Position numbers and translations under genes: made by a program. The notes beneath the pieces were generated by a model. That model was not told the origin of the DNA. It did not search any database and saw only the letters and a list, made by a program, of their open reading frames with translations. Shown in pieces: positions 1 through 30,699 of a stretch of 64,000 nt of DNA. This DNA comes from Tubulanus polymorphus. Lineage: Eukaryota > Nemertea > Palaeonemertea > Tubulaniformes > Tubulanidae. Every line of letters begins with the position of its first letter. Positions within the stretch are counted from its first letter, which is position 1. The stretch covers positions 22,604,153-22,668,152 of the forward strand of contig NC_134028.1 in assembly GCF_964204645.1 (NCBI RefSeq). The letters are read 5' to 3'.

Positions 1-693
1 TAATAGATAATAAAATAGAAGTACATTGTATGTATAGAGATCACATTCATTAATCCTTTAATACGGAAGGTGTTTTTGTTAGTAAAATCGGGAGATTTTG
101 AGGTACGTACTTCTATAACGCTACCAAGTGTCGATACGCTCAACAAACTTACACCGTTCGTACTTCTAAGTCAAATGTCGTCGTACTTTCCAGTGAACGA
201 CGCGCGCTCTTCGAAATCATCGCCGTCGCCAAATTTGTGAAAATATCGTCGGCGATAGATAACAATCGTGTACCGTAGGAAACAACTTCAATTTCTCATT
301 TCTCGAGCGGCAAATGACGGATAAACGACTGATAAACTGCCCACGCGTTATTCATTACACTTGTCGGGACATTCGAGCCGCAATATTCTACCTCCTTTGC
401 AGACAAAATACTCGCTGATTACTTGGATAGTTTCGTTTTTCACATGTCACGATCGGACACCTCTCAACTCCCACGCGTCTCCCCCTCACAGGCTGAGCCT
501 TCTCTTCCGACGGCAGAATTCTCATATCGTAAACAAGAAAAATACATACGCAACCTCTGCGAAAAACGGTGAGGTACCTCGGTACGAAAATGAAAAAAAA
601 AATTGAATGTAATTTCTACAACGATATATAATATCAAGTTTTTCGAACCTACATCGCGAATTGAATATCTTGATTGATGCTCGCTCGGTATAT
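1..693. other. 3' flank of the astacin gene, no gene seen
   Basis: This stretch lies downstream of the minus-strand astacin stop codon. I see no exon with a recognisable domain on either strand. A minus-strand ATTAAA is present near 54-60 and could be a distant poly(A) signal, but this is weak. Confidence 0.4.
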
Positions 694-12840
<12,147 letters not shown>

Positions 12841-15004
12841 CGCTGCTCAAATAACAAAACTGAAATCCGCTGTTTTAATTACGTTTCGGATGTGAGTGTG
12901 TGTAATGAGCAATCGTGTTGTCGATACTGATAGGACGCTCAGTCAACGCGCTGACTATATACAAATATACATGCATATATCTCGGTCTAAATGAGTTATT
13001 AATTGGCATCGTTCACGTCACTATAATCAAACACCAGCAAACAAACGTCCTCGCTGATAATCCGACAATCTGCCAATCACGTTAACTTCGAAAAGCACTC
13101 GGCGCAACTCTCGCTGTTCAATTGTTTTCCTAAATCAAGTCAAGTAAACTAACACGTGTTATACGAGATTCTGAAAGGGCCCTCGGTTTTTCAGCGAGCG
13201 CCGACGTTTTTAGGTTACGATCCATTAGTTTTAATTTCGTTCATTCAACGGCTGAATAGCCTCTCGATCATTCGAATGTCGAGTTGTACCGTTTCCGGGC
13301 TCACGGCACAGTACCGCGAGAAACAGAGCGACAAACACACTTTTTTAAATCGAAGGAAAAGTACGGCTTCAATTCGCAACAAAGAGACTTCTACTTCTCC
13401 TTCCGATAGCTGTCAATATCGAGCAGTATAATAGCGTAAAAAGCCCATTGCGAATAGAAAAAAAGATTAGATTTAGGAAAGACCAACGTTTTTTTTTCAA
13501 CAGTCATATAGCTTTGACAATAATGATAATAATCATTATCATTTTATCTTTATCATCTTTATGATTATCATAATTTATTTGTTTACATAGCGCTATACTA
13601 GAAAATAATCATAGCGCTTTACAAAAGAGAAGTTACAATATTGATAATACATATATTCATAAAATTGTTCACATACCGTTTGGTGGAATACAAGAACATA
13701 ACAACAAATTGTAAGACACATTTTACGATGGTAAATGTTTTGGTAAACGGATACGTTTTGAGGTTTCGTTAAACGGCATCAACTGAATATTGGATGGTAA
13801 AACATTACATACCATTGGGACAGTGAACCTAAAAGCTCTACCGCCAAATGACCAAATATCCATTGATCAGATTTGAATATCTAATCGGTGTTTGGTAGAC
13901 GAAGTTTCTATCGATAAACCGATTTATTCTCGTTTTTATTGAGAAAAATTCCATTTTAGCACAGATTCAGAAGTAATTCAACGCGGGAGACCAATTCGCT
14001 TTATTCCAAAAAGCAAAGCACCGGAGTCAATTATACTTATTTATTATTCTTTATTTACGAATTCAATTACATTAGAAAATTACAGATGAGAATGATAATA
14101 AATACCGATATGAATCCGCGATTGCTATGGTAGCGTTGAAGATTCCTCGAAAATTAATTTAGATCCTTAAAACGGGGTTTAGGATATTCTTTTTGTTAAC
14201 ATAAGGAAGCGTTTTACTTGCTAAATTTGGGTAAATTATCAATAATACTATAATAAATAAACTGTAATTGGCAATCTTAATCCAACTGAATTTCTCAGTC
14301 AGTTTGTGTGTAGTGACTTGTAAGTTGGGCTGAGTGCGGGTTAAAGTCATTCATTTCATATCGCACACGTCACTATAACTAATAAGTACACATATAAATA
14401 ATATTTTAGTCAGATATTTTGACAAACCTCGCGATGCGCCCGATAAGTAATAACTTCCTATTTTCTAGTACGTTCGAGTAATTACGAATCTCGTAATGTG
14501 TAAGGCACGTAAAACACCAATAAACAGCCGATAAAATAATTAGCAGCGTAGCGGAAATTCTACCGATAAAATGCCTACTTTCTATTTATCGTGCGAAACG
14601 GTTCCAGTCGCTCGTCGAGTAAGGATGAAAAAAACACGATCAGCGTGATTTACGCCCAACCGATCGGCTGCCAGCTTCGCGTGTGGAGGCAACGACTCGT
14701 TCTTAGGCGGCGCGGTACTCGTTACAGCGAGCTGCGCGTAACGCCGCGTTTAGCGCTTGGATTGTGCTTACGTGAACGCGCGGGTCGCTTCCACAAAAAA
14801 ACCTCTGAACTCGTTGAACGATTTCATTTTTCAGTGATGGAGAATTTCCTGCCTGACGTGATGGAAAGTAATAATTGCGGCTAGCGAAACGAACTCTTAT
14901 TCATCGGTGTTCTAAACATTTAGTTTGTTCGCACGGTCTGAGATTATTCTGACGTCGGGAATTGGTTTCTTTTTCGAGAGAAAATCGGATAAAAATCCCG
15001 AAGA
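12841..15004. other. Divergent intergenic region between astacin and peritrophin genes
   Basis: The two flanking genes are transcribed away from each other, so this region should hold both promoters. It contains a dispersed AGCGCTT-type repeat at 13515-13625. Open frames at 13156-13431 and 14591-14884 show no known domain and are not called as genes. Confidence 0.5.
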
Positions 15005-20689
<5,685 letters not shown>

Positions 20690-21402
20690 TGAGAACACAT
20701 TCCATACCAGCGAAATGCATCTTTTGAAGGTTATGAACATCCTACTAGGCCCTATGTGGAAATGAATTTTTGCATGTTTTAACGAGCTAGGGCGGTCGTT
20801 CAGTCCACGTGGCTATACACCTCGCCATATGAGGATAAGTATACAATAAGTGATATAGATGACAGACCCTCGAAGGAGTTTGTAAAATCAGGGACGAAAA
20901 TTAACCTGATAGCTTATGGCGCACTTTCGCTCTAGACGTTGCGACATTCCTATACTTTCGCGCCGCACAACGTTCCAGTCTATCTACGTCTATTAAATAA
21001 TCTCCAACAGAAAAAAATACGTTGTTACGTGCGGCAACTCTGCAGCATTAGTTGGCAAATTTAGACGTCACAACACGACCACGCGGGTGATGTCTTCTTC
21101 TGTTTCGCAACCGAAACGTTGTACGCTCAGAAAAACTTTCATTTAATTCATTTCTGCCCCATTCAAGAATGTTTATACAACATGGATCTAGGTGGTAAGG
21201 TGATTGGTCTATATAGACGCAGCTAGAGGTTATGGGGAAAAGGGACGTTGACATCGTCCCTTTTTTCTTCAGTCCATTATGTATGTATTTTTTATCGTTA
21301 TTTGTCACATTTATAGCAGTTCGGAGGTCATACAATGCGTTCCGACGAGCTCCAGGTCAGTATGAAAACAATTCATATTTTAACTACGTCAGTAAAGATG
21401 TT
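20690..21402. other. Convergent intergenic gap
   Basis: This lies between the 3' ends of the plus-strand peritrophin gene and the minus-strand S1 protease gene. I see no exon or repeat that I can name here. Confidence 0.4.
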
Positions 21403-24400
21403 TCACTGATTCATGTATTTCTTGATCCAAGTCTTAAACCATAATGCACGACTGAAAATGGCTGGAACTCCGATCTGTCCACAGGGGTTCGGACCCCAAG
21501 AAACAACGCCTTCGAGGACGTACTCGCCGTACCTTCTGCATACCAGTGGTCCACCGGAGTCACCCTAAACAAAGATAGAAATGAATCTGAAATAAATCTA
21601 AATTGGTCAACGCTTGCTAAGATCAGTGACGACATTAGGTAATAGTAAATAGATATGAAATGCAGTGGTTTCAATCACTTCTTATGAGTACAGTGGAACC
21701 TCGTTGATACGAATCTTGCGTATTATCCGGGTTTCGTATCCAAAGTTTGATTGGTATAAATATCTTTGCTGTGACATGCTTGAAATAATCATCGTGATAA
21801 ACGGATTTCGTCTTAAACAGAATCGTATTAACTGGGGTTCAACTGTATCAATTTCATAAGGCTACGATACTACACGCACGTGTTCTAATAGGGATAACTT
21901 ACGAAACAAGAACTCTGTCTCGAATCGCCGCCAGCGCAAACGTTTGAGTAGGAAATACTGGCAAAAGGGTATTTCCAGCGATACGCGCTCCTGCAAGACT
22001 CAATGGACTGAATCTTGACATCTGTGTAATGAAGGCGTTCGGGATATCCTATTAAAGATAAATTACAAAAGTTAGGAATAGATTTGATATCATCAATGCT
22101 TCACGATGGGGGATCTATTCATGACATTTATAATAATAATAATAATAATAATGATAATAATAATAATTATTATTATTATTATAATAATACAAGTTAAAAA
22201 TTAATCATCATAGGTGTTTGTAAAAAGAAAAGATTTCAATCTGGATTTCTCACGTTATCCATTATTCTAAAAAAAAAAACTAACATTAATACGTGGAGAA
22301 ATATTACTAATTATTATAATGCAATGTTCAAACCCGTTAACGAAAGCTACAATAGCTGACATTAGAAGATAGGGATTGCTAAATTTGATTTAAAGAATAC
22401 TTAGTACTTTGGTTGTTGTAGCCCCAGCCAGAAACCAGGCACGTAGTTTTATCTTTTGCCGAAACTGGTGTAATTTCTACCGCCTTTGTGTGTTCGTTGA
22501 ATTCGACTGGTCTCGATAATTTCACTATCATCACGTCGTTTCCTGCAAGAAACGCTTCTGTAGAATTGTCTCACGGTCGTTGGCGCCACCAGAATTCAGT
22601 TCTACAGTTCTCTATTAGAATTTAGCTTATTGAAACATTGAAGCTAAATTGAAAACGAACTTAGACTCTGAAGACAAACTTTACCGTGAACCATAAAACT
22701 AGGTCCAGAAGTCAATTGCATGGTCGTGGATAACATTTTAGACCAGCTTCAGACTGATAATCTTCCTCAAGATTGAAAACCACTTTTGGACTGAAGTCAC
22801 GACTGTGCAACTGGGTACTAGATACGACATACACTGCTGTTTATATAGGGGTGTCTTAAAAACTCAACACAACTTGACTCCAAGAAAACCTACGTAGGTT
22901 TTGATTTTTTTTTGTGAATTCACATTACGCATCAAATTGTAAAATCCAAACAAAATATGAATGGGGCGAATTCTGATCACGAGCTCGATCTAAACTAAAC
23001 ACCGAGAAGAAAAAATTCATTGACTCGCTACGAAAAATATCGACTTAAAGAGATCTAATCCTCGGTTTGATTGGATAAAACTGATGCAATCCGATTATCA
23101 ATCGCCGTGTTTATTTCGACGCACCTGTTTGCGGAGACCTGTAATTGGGATGTACGATTAACTTGTCGACCGAATGGATAAGCGAGGCCGGTACATTCTT
23201 ATTGAACGTAACACCGACCGCGACACTGTAGTCCCGACTTGCCCTGAAATTAAAATTCAAGTGTGTAACGACGTGAATTCTCCTGCAAATTTTCTCTCGA
23301 ACGTGTCATTTCTTATTCGCGCATTTATCAATGTCCCATTATATTAGTTACACCTGCCGCGATCGGAGAAGTGAGCGTAGGCTCGAAAATAGGGAAATCT
23401 GTTACACGATGATCAGCCAAGGATTTGCTTACAAAATCTGTGGTTTTAATCGTAGTTTATACGAGCCACGATCGCGCGAACGTTTTTGGCCCGTGGCGGA
23501 CTACGCCCGGGTCAACCGTTCTTTCCAATGCCCGATAGGTACGAACCGTGCCTGTTCGACACGGGTCAAATCGTCTCCGCTTAATCGTGGCACTTACCCC
23601 AGCGCATAACAGTGAGCGGCCGTAAGAACGGTCGTAGAGTCGAGCAGAGTTCCGCCGCAAATGTGACGTCCATGATGACGAAGAGATACCTGCCACGGTA
23701 GGAATTTAATTTGAGCTCCCGTGCCTCCGGTTATACGCCAGTTACCAACCGCGATAACTCGTACATCAAAGAAAAAGAACAAGAGCAGTTTATACAGAGA
23801 TGAATCTGCAACCTTAATTTCTGCAATCCCGCACATATTCGATTACACTATTCACCGCAGCGGATTATCCACATTATACACGTGTTCAGTACTTTCACCG
23901 AGGCATTTTCAATGGGGTGGGTACCCGCAAACCAGCTATCCCGCCAGATGGCGTGGCGAGTGGTTGGTTGTTTGTTGTCACCATTAGTTCATTTTTCAAT
24001 GAACTTTGAACTGACTTTTTAGACTCCCGAATCCATATATTATCACAGTACCCACAAAATATACGAAATAATTCATTCAGATTTGGATATAGTTTTTCAT
24101 AAATGATTGATTCATTTAAGAGAAATTCAAGAAGTTCATTCCGATTCAATTGAAATGTAGAAGATATCGAACGCGGAAGACCAACCATCTACTAGCGACA
24201 CCTGGCGGATCCTCGACTGCCATACGTGTAATCCTCGATTGCCACGCAGTAGCACTGCGGGTACCCCCATTGAAAATTTACTTAAGACGCCAGATATTAG
24301 GAATTTGATGAGGACCCATTCAAAAGGTGTCCGAATGGGTGGCTTGATTCCTTGATTAATAATTTATCGCCTAAGACCTTTCTGATACACAGACAGAGTC

Positions 24401-24610
24401 CGATTTATCGTCTTATTGTAGAGGCGATTAAAAGTGAATACATATTTAAACTCACGTTTCAATAACTCAATAATTTATCGGTCTCTATCAATGTATATCC
24501 CGAAGATCTTGCGCTATTACTTATTAAACAAAGGTGTCGAATGATGTCTGGAAAATAATCTTACCCGCAACAATACACACCATTAACAGCAGAATAACGT
24601 GGCCGATCAT
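21403..24610 (-). CDS. Chymotrypsin-like S1 serine protease, secreted zymogen
   Basis: Exons in transcript order (complement): 24610-24565, 23757-23598, 23243-23125, 22542-22408, 22048-21903, 21564-21403; 768 nt, 255 aa, all phases match. Residues 1-17 form a signal peptide ([15 protein letters not shown]). Cleavage after R23 would expose ITGG, the variant of the usual IVGG activation end. The catalytic triad is complete: H64 in TAAHC, D111 in NDVMIV, S205 in GDSGGP. The primary specificity residue before SCFGDSGG is Ser, not the Asp of trypsin, and SWG is present, so a chymotrypsin-like preference is inferred. The length is normal for a single-domain digestive or secretory protease, with almost no propeptide. 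It has no CUB, clip or SEA module. It is next to a peritrophin and an astacin gene. The substrate is unknown. Confidence 0.92.
22125..22190. repeat. Short AAT/ATT microsatellite
   Basis: An AAT run turns into ATT and ends with ATAAT, so the tract is partly palindromic. It lies in the intron between protease exons 22408 and 22048. Confidence 0.85.
22700..22815. repeat. Diverged relative of the 12473-12614 element
   Basis: Begins CAATTGCATGGTCGTGG and ends AAGTCACGACTGTGCAACTGG, which are inverted relatives of each other and of the ends at 12473-12614. It lies in an intron of the S1 protease gene. Confidence 0.55.
23903..24278. repeat. Complete MITE-like element, GGGTACCC family, copy 2
   Basis: The left end ATTTTCAATGGGGTGGGTAC and right end GGGTACCCCCATTGAAAAT are inverted copies. 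The interior includes TAGACTCCCGAATCCATA and CACCTGGCGGATCCTCGACT. Related copies lie at 15400-15695, 25917-26138 and 35010-35345. There is no coding capacity. It sits in intron 1 of the S1 protease gene. Confidence 0.75.
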
Positions 24611-25459
24611 TGCAATGTGATTTGTGACTGTCAACAGACGTTTAATTGATCAGAGGTAGTCTAGAAATCTGTTTGAGTCTTATCTGGGAACCTGACACAT
24701 TTTCCTGTAAAGCAAACAGATAACGCATTGCGTTTTAATTGCAATTGACCGCGCGGCGGCCGTAACCGGGGTCGGTGACGTCACTACCTTAAACTCCATC
24801 TCGGAGTCTGATCCAGACTCGACTTCCCAGAATCAACAGATAAGGGCAATTTTCAGCAAGAAAACGTAAAAGAGCGGCAGAACCAGATTATAACTCTTGA
24901 CGAAACACTGTCCGTGTTTTAATGGTTATATAGAATAAAATCCGACATTCAGAAAAGAAAAAAATGAGTCCGAAAATGTTAGCTTTTAGTTTGTTATTTA
25001 TTTTCTTGATGTTTCGACAACATATGTTTATCTTTAGGAATACTGAAGCACGGGGGCTCGTATCAGAGTTGATACAACGATAATCTGTTAATCCAGTGTC
25101 TACAATGTATATACAATAACGGATTATCGTTTTTACACTACCTACAACTCGGATACGCCCCTGTGTACTGAATGACTACTTCGAACGCCGCCTAATACTG
25201 GCAAGATTCGCTGAGAGAGATAGTAACATTGATGTAGATTTTGGAAGCTAAATTCACTAAACCCAGAGCAGTATCGGAAACAAAGAAAAACAGTGAAATA
25301 CAGTTAAACCGAAACAAAGTAAATTCTATCAAACAAACAGTAAGAATCTTATGTTCCAAGCAAAAAGATCCAATAAAAAGGCTTTATATGTTCACATTAG
25401 AAAACTGTAAAGAATATGGTGTTTGAGTGGTCCTCTATGAATAATGGGGCTAATACATG

Positions 25460-25465
25460 TTTATT
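25460..25465 (-). terminator. Poly(A) signal of C1GALT1-like copy A
   Basis: AATAAA on the minus strand, about 110 bases after the stop codon at 25575-25577. Assigned by position only. Confidence 0.5.
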
Positions 25466-25574
25466 AATACTTTCAGACATCCATACATCCGTTTCATCAA
25501 AGGACTTCATTTAAGTTTCACCACAATTGTGTTATTATAACTAGTAAAAAAACACGTAGGTTGATCAGCTGCAT

Positions 25575-28106
25575 TCATTTCTTTTCAATGTTCACATTTC
25601 CAGATTCTATCGACCTTTTATTTTCGTCGGAAGTTATTTTAGTGTTTTTTACTGGCTCCACGGATCTCGTCGGTAGTTGAGCGATATTCTCGACGAACGC
25701 CGTTTGGTTGTTGCGTCTGAATAAAGTCTTCGCTAAAGATGCGTTAAATTTATGCGTCAGTCCGAACGGAGTCAAGTGGTATATAAGAAAGTCTAACGTG
25801 TACATCAACTTCGGCGACACGTAGTGAAACGATATCGAATATTCCGAACAACAGTCGTGACCCTGAAAAAAATCAATCGAAGCGAAAGTTTAGATATTAA
25901 ACAAAGCTGAAAGGGCATTTTGATGGGGTACTCGCACCCCTACTGTGGCAAGCGAGGATCCGCTAGGTGTCGCTAGTAGATTGGTCTTCCGCGTTCGATT
26001 TCTTCTACATTTCTATTAGATTTGAATGAACTTTTCTCTTAAATGAATCAATTATTTATGAAAACTATACCGATATCCGAGTAGAAGAATGAAAGTATTG
26101 TATATTTGATGGTGCTCTGATAATATATGGATTATGAGAGAAACATTAAGGGATGGGAGGAATTATGAATGTGGATAGTGGATGTGGATAGCGCCTTCAA
26201 AGGCACTCTCGAGAGAAACAGGTGATGATGACTTGAACAGAAATGTCTTGAGCTGTCTTTGAATGCTGGTAGATCAATATCACGAAGGTGTTAGAGATAG
26301 GTGCAATGCCCCAAATGCAAATCCTCCAAATGACTTCAGACGTGTGATATGGTCTAACTGAGAGGAGGTAATGTGACTAGGAGTGAAGTGTTTGGACTGG
26401 TCTGGTAAACTGTTAAAAAAGGCTAGAGAAGTAAGATTGTGCCGGGCTCTGGAGGTGTTTGGACACAAGTAAAGCGACTATCAGTATCCGTGTATAAAGC
26501 TACACGGTTTTCAGCTTCCGATTTTGATGGCTTTAATATAAACATCTATCAGATTCCGTTCTTCCAAACCTGGGATAAATTGGAAAATATTTTTTTACAT
26601 ATTGTGTCCTCAGAACACTTATGTATATATGCATTACGACGTCAAGTGTTTGACAAACCTGATGCACACACCAGATGTTTCAAAAATGTAAAATTAGTTA
26701 ATTTTCTAATCAAATTTGAACTAGATTTCTAGTCTAAAGTAAACCAAAACATCAAGTCGATATAACTTCGATCTTCTTACTAGGCGCATATTTCAACGAA
26801 AATTGATAAGCTAAAGGGAAACGTTTGATCCGATTATAATTGATGTAGAAGCAATTCGAGCCCAGTTACTACTGGCGAACCTTGCGGATACGGATTCTTG
26901 CTTGCCACATATACCGGTACATCGTTGAATAAGACATTCAGAAGATAGTGGCTAGGAAATACCGTTACATCGATAACTGATGTCACAATATTTACCTTTT
27001 TGTTGCCGTATTTTGTAAACCATAAATACCAGGGTGGGTATCCACCGTGAATATGAGTCGCAGGGCTGAACGGATGAAATGCTTCTCGTCCAAGGGTATC
27101 TATCGATAGGCCCAGTTTTACTCCCAGTGTTTGCATACACTTTCCCATAGCTACGTCCTCAGCGCCGAAATCTTTCGCGCATTTGTCGTTTTTCTGCCCG
27201 TCCTCTACCAATCTGCGCAAAGCCTCGTTACTCAGAACGTAAGCTGCCCCACCACTAGTGTAGCCTTGAGCTACTCGAGTTTTGAAAGTATGTCCGAAAA
27301 AGACTGGTGTCGTCGGCTTATGATGCGCTAACATATAACGAAGGTTTTCGACAATAACGTACGTGTCATCATCAGCTTTTAGAAACCAATCAGCTTTATC
27401 ACGATAGTGTTTATAAGCGTAGGCAAAAGCGCCCATTGTCTTTGCAGTGAGGTGTTGGCGTCCTTCCGATGTGTTCACTTTAACCGTCGGAAATTTATTG
27501 TTTTCTTCGCTGCTTATGAATAACCAAATGTTACATCGTTTAATCCACGTATCGCGCACCGCTGTAGCTTTAGTCGGAAGATTTGTCGGAGACGTCATCA
27601 CCCAACATAGAACTCGCACTCCGTCGTAGAGCTTCTGCGCCAGATCCTTATTTTCCATATCTCTGGTTCGAGCGAGAACTGAAATGTGATTCGAAAGGAA
27701 AGTTACTATAGAGGGCTTTATTTCATTTAAGAACCAGTTCATTGTGCTTTTACATTCGATGCTTCGATTTAAGTAAGAAACGTTGATCTCTGTATATTAG
27801 AAATGAACGCGTTCAATCGACGCTAAGTAGAATGTTTGATGCCAGATGTGTTATACAATACCCGAGTCATCCACTAGTTCGCCTTCATGCAATATCTCTT
27901 TGAACTGCGCAGTCATATCTAAGAAGCAACAGATTTTAGAATTTTGAAAGTTTATCACACGATTGACGACGGTGGTTACCTCATCATTCTTACTTACATC
28001 GCGACTCGAACACCGATAAGGGTAGCCTATTGCCAAACAGCAAATAACAGCAGATAAATGCAGCCGATAGCGTAATCAATACTGTAAATACTTTCCGTAT
28101 TACCAT
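25575..28106 (-). CDS. C1GALT1-like core 1 beta-1,3-galactosyltransferase, copy A
   Basis: Exons (complement): 28106-27998, 27918-27862, 27678-26996, 25862-25575; 1137 nt, 378 aa, phases match. It is a type II membrane protein: short cytosolic Met-Val-Ile-Arg-Lys end, a transmembrane anchor (about residues 5-24), a short stem, then the GT31 catalytic domain. Family hallmarks are RVLCWVMTSP, AVRDTWIKRCN, the metal-binding DDD at 158-160 in LKADDDTYVI, SGGAAYVLS, GAEDVAMGKCM and, in the last exon, the DCCSEYSISFHYVSP motif typical of C1GALT1. The family transfers galactose from UDP-Gal to GalNAc-O-Ser/Thr in the Golgi. The tail after the FHYVSP segment is longer than in copy B by about 26 residues. 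A truncated MITE (25917-26138) lies in intron 3. Copy B is 9 kb upstream on the same strand. Confidence 0.9.
25917..26138 (-). repeat. MITE-like element, GGGTACCC family, truncated copy 3
   Basis: Starts GCATTTTGATGGGGTACTCG and matches the copy at 35010-35345 base for base over long stretches, then breaks off near 26138. It lies in intron 3 of C1GALT1-like copy A at the same place as the copy in paralogue B. Confidence 0.8.
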
Positions 28107-28440
28107 CTTTAGTTTATACTGTTCATAGAATAAACCCTACAGCTTTCTCCATACGAATACACATATGTATGTAAACTATTGGTTTAAACAGTTCCGAGGA
28201 CTGAAATGCAACACATTTTTTCTATTGTTAGCAAATCAACCGTAAGACCATTGTCACTTATCTTAGTCGCATAGTCGTCAAATTCAATGTTATCTCTAGA
28301 TAAAATTGCCATCTGTTCAACACTGCACATATGTGTGTTTATCACGGTCATTGGATAATCAACACTTCACAGGTGTACAGTACGTTAGTCCTGGCCACTG
28401 AGTTTGGAGTCCGGGTCAGTCTGGGTCTTTCAGACATCAG

Positions 28441-28800
28441 TTCCCTGTAACCCCCCCCCCCCCACCACCCTCCCAAATATGATTTCACACCAAAATTCAA
28501 TAAAACACTTGTTTTCATGTTGAAAAACTGAGTTATCAAAAATTCTTATTTGCCATGGTGATTTACACAATATTCACATTGGATAATCTCTGACTTTAAC
28601 CAAGCTATACGTGCATAAAAATGACATTATCCTGTCACTTTAAGCAGGTAACATGCATAGAAAATAACATTTCCGTAGTTTTGAATATTTCTATGAAGAG
28701 ATATAGTTTAAAAGTAAAAGTGAAATATCTGTATACCCTAAATATTATTATAAAAAGTTTTATCTGTTCTTATTTCACAGGCACAGCCCCTAGGGCTTGG
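28441..28800. repeat. Dispersed element with C-rich end, copy 1
   Basis: After a poly-C run the sequence (GATTTCACACCAAAATTCAA ... CTATGAAGAGATATAGTTTA) aligns along its length with 60178-60655. This copy lacks a matching G-rich right end, while the 60-kb copy has both. Confidence 0.65.
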
Positions 28801-29212
28801 GGTTGTCCTTTTTGTTTATGCACCTATTCAATTATATCTTAAGAATTATGTTTATAATGTGCGTATTATAAATAAAAAAAATAGTAATCATAAAGGATGA
28901 TAATGAGATGCAGCAGTCTATTTTCAGAGTTCTTTCCAGATTCCTGACCTCAGCATGAATGTCCCATCGTCAGCAAATGATACGCGAACGGAATTAAAGT
29001 TGATCCGATAAAAAAAAAAGAAAACCACTTCTTCTTTTCACATATTCGAAGTTTATTTTCGCATTCACAGAGACGAGTAATACTTTATAGGTTCAGTATT
29101 TTGTTTGATGGACAAGCTTTCGCAACTAGTATATATTACCTTCATTCCACCTGATCAAGCTACTATACACAAAGTAGCGAAAGGTCATGCGTCAAATAAA
29201 GTACAGAACCTA

Positions 29213-29453
29213 TAGCCGCGATCACACGGAGACGATTTGGCCCGGGCCAAATTGGCACGGATCAGGCTCGGGCCAAATTTGGCCCGTGCCTAATTAGAGA
29301 GCGCGTTCACACGCAAAGCATTCACTCGATACTAAACAATGCTCAAACAAAGCGAAGTGGATCATTTCCGGTGCCAGTTGTAATTCAAACGCAATCATTT
29401 ATCTGGTGCTAAAATTTGGCTCGGGCCAAAAATGCGTGTGATCGCGGCTTATA
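29213..29453. repeat. 241-bp MITE-like element with GCCGCGATCACACG ends
   Basis: The left end TATAGCCGCGATCACACG and right end CGTGTGATCGCGGCTTATA are inverted copies. Both are followed inwards by TTTGGCCCGGGCC-type segments. Flanking bases are AT-rich. There is no open frame. Confidence 0.8.
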
Positions 29454-29820
29454 TAGTACTTACTACACGTCTACATTCACTCACATTCTACACCCGGTTA
29501 CACGCGGCTCCTCTACGAAAAATAATTTATGTAGAGCTTATTCTTATTTACGAATTCGAGTATTTTACGATATCTACGTGTATTTACCCTAACCCAACGA
29601 GCGAGAATGAATATCAATCAAACACATAATACGTTTAAAATTTTAGCTAACGAGTTTTACAGTAACGAAATTCAGTAAACATGCAGGCTATGATGATACG
29701 TGATACGATATGGCGATATAAAATTACTGGATCCAGTTTTACGGTTGTATGAGTTAGATTCCACTGAAGGACCGCCGAACTTGATCCATCGTCAATAAGA
29801 CTTAGCAAAAAGATTTCATC

Positions 29821-29865
29821 GCTTGCCAGGGTTTGATTGACGCCGTCAATCAAACTCTGGCAAGC
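29821..29865. repeat. Near-perfect 45-bp palindrome
   Basis: GCTTGCCAGGGTTTGATTGA and TCAATCAAACTCTGGCAAGC are inverted copies with one mismatch and a five-base centre. It could be a hairpin or an internally deleted element. Confidence 0.9.
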
Positions 29866-30439
29866 GAGGATGCTTTATCGTAATGCACAAATTCTCAAGT
29901 GAACTAGCCGAATGAGTTTCGCTCGGCTAAACAGTTTCCCAGCATTCGAAAATCGAGTCAATCGAATTGACGCCGCACAATGAGATATGGATGGCTCACA
30001 GCTGTTGAATTGTTCCTGAATAGGAGAGATAATGGCGGCCGTCTGAAAATTAAAATCACGGTGAATAGTTCCTGAGAATGCATACGTACATTGATAATAC
30101 CAGTTATGTACATATAGAAACAAATACAGTGTCGACATGAACGACGTGGTTAACGTACATGTAATCTAAACCCGCGATCATAAGAAGAATAAAACCCGTT
30201 GTGTCTAACGTTACGGCAGGGGAAGCTTCTGCTCATTTTGTCAGAAAGAAATCGATTACTTTTGAGGAACAATAACCTTTCTGAATATGGACAAAAGTAT
30301 TCTACCCAAAACGCTGCGAGGAAACGAGTTCAATTTTCCTACCATCGCGGGTTTTAGTTCAACAACAACGACTAAAGACTGCTACGCGTGTATCGTGGTA
30401 CAATCTATAATCATAAAACCGAAAATGTTGAAGATTGTT

Positions 30440-30595
30440 TAAGAAAATTAGTCCAAATGATTTTTATGCTTCTACCCATCTTCAGAGATTTATTTGAAGA
30501 GGTTTTATTTCTGATGAATTATTTTCTTTTTCAAAAAAAATCTTTAAAGATGGGCAGAAGTATTAACCAAATGTTAGTTGGACTAATTTTCGTAA
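30440..30595. repeat. Inverted repeat with A/T-rich loop
   Basis: GAAAATTAGTCCAAATG... with TGCTTCTACCCATCTT is mirrored by AAGATGGGCAGAAGTAT ... TTGGACTAATTTTC. The arms are about 45 bases. It lies just after the acyltransferase stop codon. Confidence 0.75.
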
Positions 30596-30699
30596 TAAAT
30601 CGTCAATATTTTCGGTCTAATAAACGCACTTTAATAGATTGTCACTAGTCTGATTTGTATTCGACAATCTAGTCATGGATGGGTTCCGCGAATAGAATG

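Larger units (their letters stand above)
28107..30699. other. Intergenic region with several repeats
   Basis: This lies between C1GALT1-like copy A and the acyltransferase gene. I found no convincing exon. A minus-strand open stretch near 29880-30040, after a CAG acceptor, is noted but unidentified. Repeats at 28441-28800, 29213-29453, 29821-29865 and 30440-30595 are listed separately. Confidence 0.4.

Noticed and set aside
14591-14884. 97-codon Arg-rich plus-strand frame upstream of the peritrophin start
   Set aside because: No domain, no homology I recognise, likely 5' flank or 5' UTR.
22125-22190. CRISPR-like or other spaced array
   Set aside because: Simple AAT/ATT microsatellite; no spaced repeats of the CRISPR kind anywhere, and the DNA is animal.
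23106-23139. Earlier donor AATTACAG|GTCTCC in the S1 protease third exon
   Set aside because: It breaks phase with the NDVMIV exon; the donor at 23125 (ACAG|GTGCG) keeps frame.
29875-30040. Minus-strand open stretch after a CAG acceptor
   Set aside because: Unrecognised sequence, no upstream exon, next to palindromes; not strong enough to call.
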